DNA from: Seminavis robusta
Lineage: Eukaryota > Bacillariophyta > Bacillariophyceae > Naviculales > Naviculaceae
Length of the DNA stretch: 64,000 nt
Direction of reading: 5' to 3'
Assembly: GCA_903772945.1 (NCBI GenBank)
Contig: CAICTM010000418.1
Location: 1 to 64,000, forward strand
The notes below the pieces were generated by a model. The model saw nothing but the letters and a program-made list of their open reading frames with translations. It was not told the origin of the DNA and searched no databases. Below are positions 41,125 to 49,435 of this stretch, piece by piece (position 1 is the stretch's first letter; each line of letters starts with the position of its first letter). The translations under genes were made by a program, and so were the position numbers.

Positions 41125-42993
41125 ATGAAAAAGGTTACTGGTCCAGCCCAAAGATGTCATTTCCTTGACACGGCAAAAGATGTTGTGTCTTCATGTCTTT
41201 CATCCCGTTCACTCCATTCCGGTACATCAATGAAAAGGACTGTCACTCGAAAAATGACGGAACAACAACCCCTCCTCTCCCCTCTTCCTCTACCAGTACC
41301 GGTAGTCTCCCAGCAACCAGTAGATGAAGAGGCTACTAGTACCCACACGAACGGTCCAACGATCATTTCCAGCTCTCGTCGCGTCCGATTTGAGCCGGCG
41401 TTTTCTTCCGAACAGCAACAACAACAACACACCAATAATAATAATCAGCGCAAGAGTTTGTTGTTGTTTCCCGTGGACTTGACCAAATCCAGCGATGCTT
41501 TTCGTTTTGGTGTTCGAGTGGCCATCTTGGTGGGGTTTTCGTCTCTGTTTGCCACCAACAGTATTCCAATACTGGGACAAGAAGGGATCCATATTGAGTG
41601 GCCACAGGGTATGTGGGTGACCGTTTCGTCCCTGATGGTGTGTTGGTTCCCCAAGTTGGATGCTGCCAGTGTTGTACAAAAGAGTCTTCAACGCTTGGGC
41701 GGTACCTTACTGGGAGGATTCTTGGCGTTGATTTGTGGAATCATGTCTCGATGGATTCTCCCCAAATACGTCTACCGAAGAGCCATCTTTTTGCATCTAT
41801 CCTACGCTCTCATCTGTTTTGGGGTAACCTATCTCAGTATGCGAATTCGACTGGACCGAACTTCCAGTATTATGAACAAATACAACTATGGGACGGTCCT
41901 CTGTCTCCTTACATTTACCATTACCTTGTTTCCCTTCTTGAAACAGGAAGATCCTTGGAAAAAGGCCGTTTGGAGAATCATCAATGTCGCAATGGGAGTT
42001 TTCATTGCTGCCGTGGGTTCCATGCTGATATTGCCTCGGTCCACCACGGATATGCTGCTGCAGCGCATCCAGAAGCAATGCCAATTGGCAGGAGAAAGCA
42101 GTGAGGCGGTGTTGCATGCTGCCGCCGATGTTTTGTGCAAAGAATCCATTGCTGACGTTCCCAAAACGGAGCTGACTACAACGACACCTGTCGTCGTTTC
42201 CAGGATGGATTCTCAAGCCAGCGAACAGTCTACCGAAAGCTGGCTCGGTATCCACATGTGGGATAGTATACGCGTCTCGGTACTCCGGACTAGCTTTTCT
42301 CGGGTTCATCGAGATATACTCTTGCACGATCCCACAACGACTACGTTGGATGTGGTGCTGGAAAAGTACGAATCTGCCATTCAGGATTGGAAGGATACCA
42401 AAAGCTTGTTCTCCTTGTTTTGGTTCGATCCATTTCATTATCTCGTGCCAATGTCTCCTCAGTTTCACGAAGGATGTGCCACCATCTTGTCCAGAGCCTT
42501 GCGCGTTCAAACCACAGTCGTCTTGCTGGATGGAATTGTCCGCAATGATCCACAGCATCTGTCTTGCCTGGATACCGATCTGCATGCCTTGCTCACGGAG
42601 ATGGGTACGTTGCTTCGTAAAATGCTGGTGGTACCACGACAACAACACGCCACGAGAGACAGCCCTTCTACCATGACCATGTCGACCAGTGGCATCCTCC
42701 ATTCCAACAACAATGACATGATGAGTGGTAGTGACGACAATGCCAGCATCATGACGACGACCTCCACGGCCAATGATTTTTTCAAAGAAAAATTGCTGGA
42801 CAGACTCGGTAGCTTTCGCCATTCGGTCAATCAAATGGCAACCAAGATGCAAGGAGAGAGCAAGACAAAGCCCGGAAGTCGTCACTATGCTCTCATGTTT
42901 CTACAACTGGTGGAGCATCTGACACATCGATCTATTTCACTATACGAAAGTTGGGTGGTAATGGAGGAGCTACTGGACAATCAAACGCCGTAA
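41125..42993 (+). CDS. ALMT/FUSC-family membrane transporter
   Basis: A single exon of up to 622 aa. Later ATGs at 41230 and 41254 are plausible starts, the last giving MTEQQPLLSPLPLP. The N-terminal half has about six membrane spans in the ALMT/fusaric-acid-resistance pattern: VRVAILVGFSSLFA, GMWVTVSSLMVCWFP, then K..QRLGGTLLGGFLALICG, FLHLSYALICFGVTYL, YGTVLCLLTFTITLFPF, INVAMGVFIAAVGSMLI. The C-terminal half is a cytosolic helical domain with Ser/Thr-rich inserts, as in plant aluminium-activated malate transporters. Transport of organic anions is inferred from the family. No plastid or signal presequence is evident. Confidence 0.8.
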   Translation: MKKVTGPAQRCHFLDTAKDVVSSCLSSRSLHSGTSMKRTVTRKMTEQQPLLSPLPLPVPVVSQQPVDEEATSTHTNGPTIISSSRRVRFEPAFSSEQQQQQHTNNNNQRKSLLLFPVDLTKSSDAFRFGVRVAILVGFSSLFATNSIPILGQEGIHIEWPQGMWVTVSSLMVCWFPKLDAASVVQKSLQRLGGTLLGGFLALICGIMSRWILPKYVYRRAIFLHLSYALICFGVTYLSMRIRLDRTSSIMNKYNYGTVLCLLTFTITLFPFLKQEDPWKKAVWRIINVAMGVFIAAVGSMLILPRSTTDMLLQRIQKQCQLAGESSEAVLHAAADVLCKESIADVPKTELTTTTPVVVSRMDSQASEQSTESWLGIHMWDSIRVSVLRTSFSRVHRDILLHDPTTTTLDVVLEKYESAIQDWKDTKSLFSLFWFDPFHYLVPMSPQFHEGCATILSRALRVQTTVVLLDGIVRNDPQHLSCLDTDLHALLTEMGTLLRKMLVVPRQQHATRDSPSTMTMSTSGILHSNNNDMMSGSDDNASIMTTTSTANDFFKEKLLDRLGSFRHSVNQMATKMQGESKTKPGSRHYALMFLQLVEHLTHRSISLYESWVVMEELLDNQTP

Positions 42994-43728
42994 CAGGGCT
43001 CAAGAGAAGGGATTTGGAAACTACAAGATCGGATTTGGAAGCTCGCCATGGTTTGATCAGGACATACCAGTACGCCGGCTTCCCTGTCACGAGCAGATCC
43101 ATGATATCTCATTAACCCACATTCAAGCACGTCTTCTGTTTCGTCGGCGAAGGCTGAAAATTCCAGCCAGATTCGTCACCTGGAATCTCTCTGCCTTGCA
43201 GTCTCCCTTACGACCATTCCAACCAGCATGTCCTTGTTACTCATTCTTATCGATTGCGGAAATATGTGGGCTCCGTTTGGGCAGTTTTGACTCAGAGCAA
43301 TCTCATTTTGTGGCCTGAGAATGGCACAGAGTTGAAAGCCACAGAAGAAGCAATGCCTCTTGTAGATTCTAGCTTGCTAGTCGTGAGACTACTGGTCGCA
43401 TTGATTCATTCCCCTAAAGAATCTTCTGAGTAGGACACTGCCATTATCGTTTCCTCATCCCAGGAGGACCACCTTTCCAAGAGTCTACACGTATCTCACA
43501 CGCGTTTTGACCGCATTGGCCAAGATCTTTGTCTTTGAGTCGTGTGGTATCCACGACACGACTCGGAAGGATCTTTTGTTTGAATGGAGTGACAGGGCAG
43601 AGCCAACGAGCCAACACCTCTCCATTGACCCACTTCCTTGAGCTCGAGCCTCTGCTGCACACAAACCACATAGTAACCCGCTGTTTCTTCTTCCAACAGG
43701 ACATTGCCAATCTTGCTACCTTTCCACT
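42994..43728. other. Intergenic
   Basis: About 730 bp between two same-strand genes. Short opposing frames near 43450-43710 overlap one another; none is supported. Confidence 0.35.
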
Positions 43729-44460
43729 ATGCCGCCATCAGAAGCCATTAATAATGAACGCCACGAATGTGCAGCCTGCAGTGCAGACACAAGCTATCCC
43801 GCCAAGTGCTATCGCTGTCAAGCAAAGGAATGTCTTCAAGCGGTTCCTTGTTGCATCGACCTTTGCCTTAATTGCTACCCCAAGAGAGATTCCTTGAACC
43901 TGCCGAAACCACATGAAAAGACACACAAGTTGCTCTGCATTGATCCAGCCGCAGAGGAAAAGTTCAAAGATGAAATTGACCGTCTTTGCTTTCGAAAGGG
44001 CCAGCTGGATCCGCTAGAAAAGAAAGCTCGTGTCGATCTCATCAACACAGATCGGAATTTTGGAGACTACATTTCCAATGCGCTCGAAACGGGATCCATT
44101 CAAGTTGGTGTGGAATACGAAGCAAACGAATTTTTTAAGCTCTTGGAATGTCGCGTGGTCTACTTCAAGGATCATGGTCCCGATGGGCGAATTGTTTGGA
44201 ACTTTGATGACTACGACAATGCATCCTGGGAAAGCGCTCAATCTTGGTCATTTGAAGGCTTAATAGAATCCCAAAACATGTGGTATCCTTTTCGCAATGG
44301 GCGAATGGAAATTGACGGTGACAAACGGTACGAGGAATATCCAGATTCCCTGAAACTGGGTTTTCGAGGTTGTATGGTGAGACAGTCGGAGATTGCAACC
44401 TTGGGAAAGATCCGAGTGGCACGGGAAGGGCCCTACGCATTTGGAGTCTTTCTCAACTAG
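43729..44460 (+). CDS. Cys-rich zinc-finger-like protein, 243 aa
   Basis: A single exon from MPPSEAINN. Residues 14-67 carry Cys at 14, 17, 27, 30, 35, 41, 42, 46, 49 and His at 63 and 67, a spacing like a ZZ or B-box finger that binds two zinc ions. The remaining 170 residues are a compact, Trp-rich region (WNFDDYDNASWESAQSWSFEG; MWYPFRNGRMEIDG) of unknown fold. There is no signal peptide or membrane span. It is a hypothetical, probably nuclear or cytosolic protein. The gene itself is well supported by length and composition. Confidence 0.7.
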   Translation: MPPSEAINNERHECAACSADTSYPAKCYRCQAKECLQAVPCCIDLCLNCYPKRDSLNLPKPHEKTHKLLCIDPAAEEKFKDEIDRLCFRKGQLDPLEKKARVDLINTDRNFGDYISNALETGSIQVGVEYEANEFFKLLECRVVYFKDHGPDGRIVWNFDDYDNASWESAQSWSFEGLIESQNMWYPFRNGRMEIDGDKRYEEYPDSLKLGFRGCMVRQSEIATLGKIRVAREGPYAFGVFLN

Positions 44461-45836
44461 CAAACCAGAGACCCGACAAACAATGACAATCGAAGAACGG
44501 AAGCCTTCCTCTCCAGTCTTTCCGGTCGGTAACGGGCAGATTGGATCGACTATTCGCTAGTCAATCTAATAGTGCCCAGCCGCCGCGTTGATTAAAATTG
44601 GATTGTGCTTCTTATGAGGTTACATGCAATATTTTCCTGGAAAGGTCATAGCACGTCCTTGTTCCCCACAGATGCATACGCCGAGCCAGACAGTTAGGCG
44701 CCTTGTTTGTGTTGCTTGATGTGTCGTCGAGCTCTACAGTTTCTCCACAAACACTAGAACCGATTATCAAAATCTGGGCAATTATTGTATTAGCACTGAA
44801 GGCTTGTCGAATGTCCAGGGTGTGGACGCTTGTCCACTCCGGCACAAAGACAAGGAGGGGATCTCCACATAGGTACAACCCTTTCGTCGCGACACCCGGC
44901 AACGGTGTTAGACATAGCTGCGCGGTGTTTCGGCCACCATTCATCCGAGCCTTGGAAGGCCGAGAGTCTAGATCCCAAAAAGAAAAACTACCAATGAAGA
45001 GAACAGCGCTCGGATCAAACTACAAATCTAATCCACCAATCTCGCACTGCTAAAAGTGACCTTGCTCCGAACTGGAATTGACCGATGCCATTATCGAAGG
45101 CCTCTTGGTTGGACTGCGTGGAGAACTGCAAATGCCCGTCGTTGAGGCCACAACATCAAAACAAGGCAAAGGACAGTAATTGCAACAGAAGCTGTCTTCA
45201 TGATGATCGCGCTAATACTGTATTATGAGGCAATGTACTGTAGTTCTGCTCTCCAGCAAGTGTAGCCTGGGGCACACGGTCTGCGGTCAACTGGACTGCT
45301 TTTCGAACAGGCCCAGAAGAAGTCACGCAATGCCAGCTCTGCATGCTTTCTTTCGTTCCCGCACCCAAAACGAGGGCACGTTTGTTCGTCCCCAAACGTT
45401 TCGAGCTCGGCATATCAAAACCATACCACAAGCAAACTCACACAAAAGCAAACGACGCAAAACAAGCATAGCTACTCGAGTTTTCTCCCGTTCACACGTT
45501 GGTTCCAATTCGATGGTGCTAGCACATTCCAAAATGCTGATGGCTTCATGGCGCTCCTCCGAGATGCACTTAGACCAGGCCACGACACTGACATCTGCCG
45601 TTAACAATGACGGACGGCAAATTGATTGGTCCATTGCATAAGTAACATACAGTAACATACAGTGACAAATACAGAATGTTTCTTCGCTGTCGAAACCACC
45701 AGCCCAGCAGTCTTCGGCTTGCTGACTGAAACTGCCTTTTAAAAAGCCAGCACATTCAAGCCTTCCTTAAGCCTGCCGCTTCAACTCTGGCTGTGGCCCT
45801 CAACAAGTTTGCCGGGCCAAACCAAACCAACAACAG
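44461..45836. other. Intergenic before the tRNA array
   Basis: About 1.4 kb. Frames of 110-138 codons on both strands overlap and are not convincing. A stretch near 45075-45179 (LTDAIIEGLLVGLRGELQMP) looks coding but has no start. The last T4 before the tRNA array is at 45737-45740. Confidence 0.35.
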
Positions 45837-45918
45837 TACCACAGATCTTGGCTGGTGCCAAGGACATCCTGCTAAGGTGATCGAGCGAAAGCTTGGAGTT
45901 CAATCCTCCCGTCTTCCA
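45837..45918 (+). pseudogene. tRNA-Ser-like copy, acceptor stem lost (unit 1)
   Basis: The body matches the other units, but the first seven bases (TACCACA) do not pair with the 3' acceptor GTCTTCC. It is the left edge of the array. Confidence 0.6.
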
Positions 45919-46036
45919 GCCGTTGGTTTGATTCCCAAACCAACAACCTCATCAGCTTTGGTTGCTCAAGTTGCTTCTCTCAAGGCACCAACCAACAAGG
46001 CCATGGCTTTCATTTCTTGCCCACGGCATTCCCCAT

Positions 46037-46089
46037 CCATTGGTAGCTCAACGGCAGAGTGTCAGATGGTTCGAGTCCAGTCCATGTCA
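46037..46089 (+). pseudogene. Chimeric tRNA-Tyr/tRNA-Phe remnant (unit 1)
   Basis: The 5' half of tRNA-Tyr (to GTGTCAGA) is joined to the 3' half of tRNA-Phe (from TGGTTCGAGTCC). A deletion of about 93 bp between the two neighbouring genes made this 53-nt piece. It lacks an anticodon arm. Confidence 0.8.
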
Positions 46090-46093
46090 ACTT

Positions 46094-46165
46094 GGTGTGG
46101 TAGCTCAGTGGCAGAGCGGCTGATTGCAGATCAGCAGGTCGGTGGTTCAATCCCGCCCCACACCT
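46094..46165 (+). tRNA. tRNA-Cys (GCA), unit 1
   Basis: 72-nt cloverleaf; acceptor GGTGTGG/CCACACC, anticodon stem GCTGA/TCAGC, anticodon GCA at 46126-46128. U73 is the Cys discriminator. Confidence 0.93.
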
Positions 46166-46171
46166 CCCCAC

Positions 46172-46245
46172 AGTATGGTAGCTCAATTGGTCAGAGCATC
46201 AGGCTAATAACCTGAAGGTTGCCAGTTCAAGCCTGGCTCATACTA
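46172..46245 (+). tRNA. tRNA-Ile (AAT), unit 1
   Basis: 74 nt; acceptor AGTATGG/TCATACT, anticodon stem TCAGG/CCTGA, anticodon AAT at 46206-46208, T-arm GCCAG TTCAAGC CTGGC, A73. Confidence 0.93.
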
Positions 46246-46279
46246 CTCTGGTGATCTGGGTCCCATACCCAACATCTGG

Positions 46280-46361
46280 GGAAGACGATCTTGGCTGGTG
46301 CCAAGGACATCCTGCTAAGGTGATCGAGCGAAAGCTTGGAGTTCAATCCTCCCGTCTTCCA
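46280..46361 (+). tRNA. Class II tRNA-Ser-like (GCT), unit 2
   Basis: 82 nt; acceptor GGAAGAC/GTCTTCC, anticodon loop CTGCTAA (GCT at 46314-46316), long variable arm CGAGC GAAA GCTTG, T-loop TTCAATC. The D-arm is odd (CTTGG...CCAAG), the A-box is poor, and position 73 is A where eukaryotic Ser normally has G. Identity and activity are therefore uncertain. Confidence 0.5.
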
Positions 46362-46477
46362 GCCGTTGGTTTGATTCCCAAACCAACAACCTCATCAGCT
46401 TTGGTTGCTCAAGTTGCTTCTCTCAACCCAACCAACAAGGCCATGGCTTTCAATTTCTTGCCCATGGCATTCCCCAT

Positions 46478-46549
46478 CCATTGGTAGCTCAACGGCAGAG
46501 TGTCAGACTGTAGTTCTGCAAGATGTTGGTTCGATTCCAGCCCAATGAA
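46478..46549 (+). tRNA. tRNA-Tyr (GTA), unit 2
   Basis: 72 nt without intron; GTA at 46510-46512. In this copy the 3' acceptor has lost one G, so the terminal pair is broken. Overlap with the next gene's leader is 1-2 nt from contact. Confidence 0.7.
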
Positions 46550-46550
46550 T

Positions 46551-46622
46551 GACATGGTGGCCCAAAGGGAGGGCGTCCGAGTGAAGTTCGGAAGGCTGCT
46601 GGTTCGAGTCCAGTCCATGTCA
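46551..46622 (+). tRNA. tRNA-Phe (GAA), unit 2
   Basis: 72 nt; acceptor GACATGG/CCATGTC, anticodon stem TCCGA/TCGGA, anticodon GAA at 46583-46585, A73. Confidence 0.93.
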
Positions 46623-46626
46623 AATT

Positions 46627-46698
46627 GGTGTGGTAGCTCAGTGGCAGAGCGACTGATTGCAGATCAGCAGGTCGGTGGTTCAATCCCGCCCCACACCT
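46627..46698 (+). tRNA. tRNA-Cys (GCA), unit 2
   Basis: As unit 1, with one change in the anticodon stem (ACTGA/TCAGC) that leaves one pair open. Confidence 0.88.
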
Positions 46699-46704
46699 CC
46701 CCAC

Positions 46705-46778
46705 AGTATGGTAGCTCAATTGGTCAGAGCATCAGGCTAATAACCTGAAGGTTGCCAGTTCAAGCCTGGCTCATACTA
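46705..46778 (+). tRNA. tRNA-Ile (AAT), unit 2
   Basis: Identical in structure to the unit 1 copy; 6 nt after tRNA-Cys. Confidence 0.93.
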
Positions 46779-46812
46779 CTCAGGTGCTCTGGGTTCCATA
46801 CCCAACATCCAG

Positions 46813-46894
46813 GGAAGACGATCTTGGCTGGTGCCAAGGACATCCTGCTAAGGTGATCGAGCGAAAGCTTGGAGTTCAATCCTCCCGTCTTCCA
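46813..46894 (+). tRNA. Class II tRNA-Ser-like (GCT), unit 3
   Basis: Same 82-nt structure as unit 2. It is followed by a hairpin whose loop side reads GGTTCGATTCC, a perfect Pol III B-box. Confidence 0.5.
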
Positions 46895-47012
46895 GGCGTT
46901 GGTTCGATTCCCAAACCAACAACCTCATCAGCTTTGGTTGCTCAAGTTGCTTCTCTCAACGAACCAACCAACAAGGCCATGGCTTTCATTTCTTGCCCAT
47001 GGCATTCCCCAT

Positions 47013-47084
47013 CCATTGGTAGCTCAACGGCAGAGTGTCAGACTGTAGTTCTGCAAGATGTTGGTTCGATTCCAGCCCAATGGA
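47013..47084 (+). tRNA. tRNA-Tyr (GTA), unit 3
   Basis: 72 nt; acceptor CCATTGG/CCAATGG with the C1-G72 pair and A73 expected of eukaryotic Tyr; loop CTGTAGT. No intron, although eukaryotic tRNA-Tyr genes usually have one. Confidence 0.85.
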
Positions 47085-47086
47085 AT

Positions 47087-47158
47087 GACATGGTGGCCCA
47101 AAGGGAGGGCGTCCGAGTGAAGTTCGGAAGGCTGCTGGTTCGAGTCCAGTCCATGTCA
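47087..47158 (+). tRNA. tRNA-Phe (GAA), unit 3
   Basis: Same structure as unit 2; begins 2 nt after tRNA-Tyr and ends 4 nt before tRNA-Cys. Confidence 0.93.
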
Positions 47159-47162
47159 ACTT

Positions 47163-47234
47163 GGTGTGGTAGCTCAGTGGCAGAGCGGCTGATTGCAGAT
47201 CAGCAGGTCGGTGGTTCAATCCCGCCCCACACCT
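47163..47234 (+). tRNA. tRNA-Cys (GCA), unit 3
   Basis: Same structure as unit 1 with fully paired stems. Confidence 0.93.
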
Positions 47235-47240
47235 CCCCAC

Positions 47241-47314
47241 AGTATGGTAGCTCAATTGGTCAGAGCATCAGGCTAATAACCTGAAGGTTGCCAGTTCAAG
47301 CCTGGCTCATACTA
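47241..47314 (+). tRNA. tRNA-Ile (AAT), unit 3
   Basis: Same structure as unit 1; no T-run follows. Confidence 0.93.
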
Positions 47315-47348
47315 CTCAGGTGCTCTGGGTCCCATACCCAACATCTGG

Positions 47349-47430
47349 GGAAGACGATCTTGGCTGGTGCCAAGGACATCCTGCTAAGGTGATCGAGCGA
47401 AAGCTTGGAGTTCAATCCTCCCGTCTTCCA
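47349..47430 (+). tRNA. Class II tRNA-Ser-like (GCT), unit 4
   Basis: Same as unit 2. Confidence 0.5.
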
Positions 47431-47548
47431 GCCGTTGGTTTGATTCCCAAACCAACAACCTCATCAGCTTTGGTTGCTCAAGTTGCTTCTCTCAAGGCAC
47501 CAACCAACAAGGCCATGGCTTTCATTTCTTGCCCATGGCATTCCCCAT

Positions 47549-47620
47549 CCATTGGTAGCTCAACGGCAGAGTGTCAGACTGTAGTTCTGCAAGATGTTGG
47601 TTCGATTCCAGCCCAATGGA
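47549..47620 (+). tRNA. tRNA-Tyr (GTA), unit 4
   Basis: Same as unit 3, acceptor fully paired. Confidence 0.85.
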
Positions 47621-47622
47621 AT

Positions 47623-47694
47623 GACATGGTGGCCCAAAGGGAGGGCGTCCGAGTGAAGTTCGGAAGGCTGCTGGTTCGAGTCCAGTCCATGTCA
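47623..47694 (+). tRNA. tRNA-Phe (GAA), unit 4
   Basis: Same as unit 3. Confidence 0.93.
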
Positions 47695-47698
47695 ACTT

Positions 47699-47770
47699 GG
47701 TGTGGTAGCTCAGTGGCAGAGCGGCTGATTGCAGATCAGCAGGTCGGTGGTTCAATCCCGCCCCACACCT
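47699..47770 (+). tRNA. tRNA-Cys (GCA), unit 4
   Basis: Same as unit 3. Confidence 0.93.
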
Positions 47771-47776
47771 CCCCAC

Positions 47777-47850
47777 AGTATGGTAGCTCAATTGGTCAGA
47801 GCATCAGGCTAATAACCTGAAGGTTGCCAGTTCAAGCCTGGCTCATACTA
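47777..47850 (+). tRNA. tRNA-Ile (AAT), unit 4
   Basis: Same as unit 3. Confidence 0.93.
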
Positions 47851-47884
47851 CTCAGGTGATCTGGGTCCCATACCCAACATCTGG

Positions 47885-47966
47885 GGAAGACGATCTTGGC
47901 TGGTGCCAAGGACATCCTGCTAAGGTGATCGAGCGAAAGCTTGGAGTTCAATCCTCCCGTCTTCCA
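47885..47966 (+). tRNA. Class II tRNA-Ser-like (GCT), unit 5
   Basis: Same as unit 2. Confidence 0.5.
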
Positions 47967-48084
47967 GCCGTTGGTTTGATTCCCAAACCAACAACCTCAT
48001 CAGCTTTGGTTGCTCAAGTTGCTTCTCTCAAGGCACCAACCAACAAGGCCATGGCTTTCATTTCTCGCCCATGGCTCTCCCCAT

Positions 48085-48156
48085 CCATTGGTAGCTCAAC
48101 GGCAGAGTGTCAGACTGTAGTTCTGCAAGGTGTTGGTTCGATTTCAGCCCAATGGA
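48085..48156 (+). tRNA. tRNA-Tyr (GTA), unit 5
   Basis: Differs from units 3-4 by G in the variable region and T in the T-stem (TCAGC), weakening one pair. Confidence 0.78.
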
Positions 48157-48158
48157 AT

Positions 48159-48230
48159 GACATGGTGGCCCAAAGGGAGGGCGTCCAAGTGAAGTTCGGA
48201 AGGCTGCTGGTTCGAGTCCAGTCCATGTCA
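48159..48230 (+). tRNA. tRNA-Phe (GAA), unit 5
   Basis: One change in the anticodon stem (TCCAA against TCGGA) opens one pair. This edge unit is drifting. Confidence 0.82.
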
Positions 48231-48234
48231 ACTT

Positions 48235-48306
48235 GGTGTGGTAGCTCAGTGGCAGAGCGGCTGATTGCAGATCAGCAGGTCGGTGGTTCAATCCCGCCCC
48301 ACACCT
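48235..48306 (+). tRNA. tRNA-Cys (GCA), unit 5
   Basis: Same as unit 3. Confidence 0.93.
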
Positions 48307-48312
48307 CCCCAC

Positions 48313-48386
48313 AGTATGGTAGCTCAATTGGTCAGAGCATCAGGCTAATAACCTGAAGGTTGCCAGTTCAAGCCTGGCTCGTACTA
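48313..48386 (+). tRNA. tRNA-Ile (AAT), unit 5
   Basis: 3' acceptor is TCGTACT; the change gives a G-U pair, so the fold is kept. Confidence 0.9.
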
Positions 48387-49435
48387 CTCAGGTGTTCTGG
48401 GTGGCATACCTAACATCTGGCACTCGACAAGTTTGGAAGGTCAAACCAAACCGACAACAAAACCAGGAAGATCATATTGGCTGGAGCTAAGCTATCTCTT
48501 CCAAGGCAAGAACCAAGGAGACCTTGGGCTTGATTTGTTGGCATAGTGGCTGAATGGTAGAGTGTTGGACCTTGGTTCCGCAAGATGGTGGTCGAAGCAT
48601 TAGGGGATTTGAAAGCTCTTTTAACATGATTGGACACCTGTGTGTCACTGAACGGTTTTTCTGTCGTGCGGTGCTGTTACTCATTGTGATCTCGCTGAAA
48701 TTTCAGCACGATGCTCCAATGTGAATGCAAATTTCTGCCAAGCTTTTGGGTTGCGTACAACTGGAGGAAATGCCCTGACTGGGCGCCGCCTCTTCTCCGC
48801 AAATCCCGAATCGAATTGAATCGAATTGACGCATATCTTGAAGAGGGCGGTTGTGCTGTTTATTTTGGCACTTGGATTTCTCGTGAACTTTATAGAGGCT
48901 CCGCACTGCCAGGACGTCTCTACCTGGGTGGACTTGGCAACTCGGGCGTGCGTAGTTGGTTTCCCCCTGCAGAGTTGTTTTGCCAAGTGGTGCGCACTTT
49001 GACTTGTCTCCATCAATCCGAGCAGAAAGGGCCTCCCGAAAGGATCGCAACAATATCGTCCGCGTGAATTGCCGGTCTTACGGAAATTTGCCTGCTGCTG
49101 CCGCCTCCTCTTTGGTGCCACGATTCCAAGGCTCCCAGCGCCTACAAATTGGATGTGGTGGTGTCTCTTCTCTCGTCGCTACTGTGTTCGGCCCTGCCGC
49201 GAAGTTTGTGGTGTTGTTTCGGCCACAGGATCTTTGGTTGTGGCTCGTGGAAAAGATCTCAACGGTCAAATACTGTACTGTAGTGACGTTCGTGAACGGA
49301 ATGAAAGAATCCCCTCAAAAACAATGACGTGTTTTTTTCCAAAGGAAAACAAACAACTTTTTGGAAGCCAATGTCATTCTTCCGCCTTGCCATTAGTTTA
49401 GTCATACTCTTGGGCTCCTTTCATTTCCAGCAACC
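48387..49435. other. Array edge relics and intergenic
   Basis: 48473-48600 holds degraded copies of the Ser-like body (ATATTGGCTGGAGCTAAG) and of a Tyr-like tRNA (GGTAGAGTGTTGGACCTTGG). The first T4 after the array is at 48618, a second T run at 48652. The rest has overlapping short frames on both strands and no supported gene. Confidence 0.5.

Larger units (their letters stand above)
45837..48386 (+). repeat. Tandem tRNA-gene array, five units of about 536 bp
   Basis: Five head-to-tail units begin at 45837, 46280, 46813, 47349 and 47885 (spacings 443, 533, 536, 536). A full unit holds, in order, a class II tRNA-Ser-like sequence, a hairpin GTTGGTTTG/CAAACCAAC, tRNA-Tyr, tRNA-Phe, tRNA-Cys and tRNA-Ile, all on the plus strand. 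Units 2-5 differ by only a few bases, which points to recent expansion or gene conversion. Unit 1 has lost about 93 bp. Degraded edge copies lie on both sides (about 45799-45850 and 48424-48600, both with ACAAGTTT and CAAACCAAACC). Long open frames across the array are by-products. Confidence 0.92.

Noticed and set aside
44612-45053. 110- and 116-codon opposing frames
   Set aside because: They overlap on opposite strands and neither has a recognisable domain or clear start context.
46784-48356. Repeated 166-codon plus-strand frames and 89-codon minus-strand frames
   Set aside because: They run through cloverleaf-forming tRNA genes and repeat only because the array repeats; composition follows tRNA stems.
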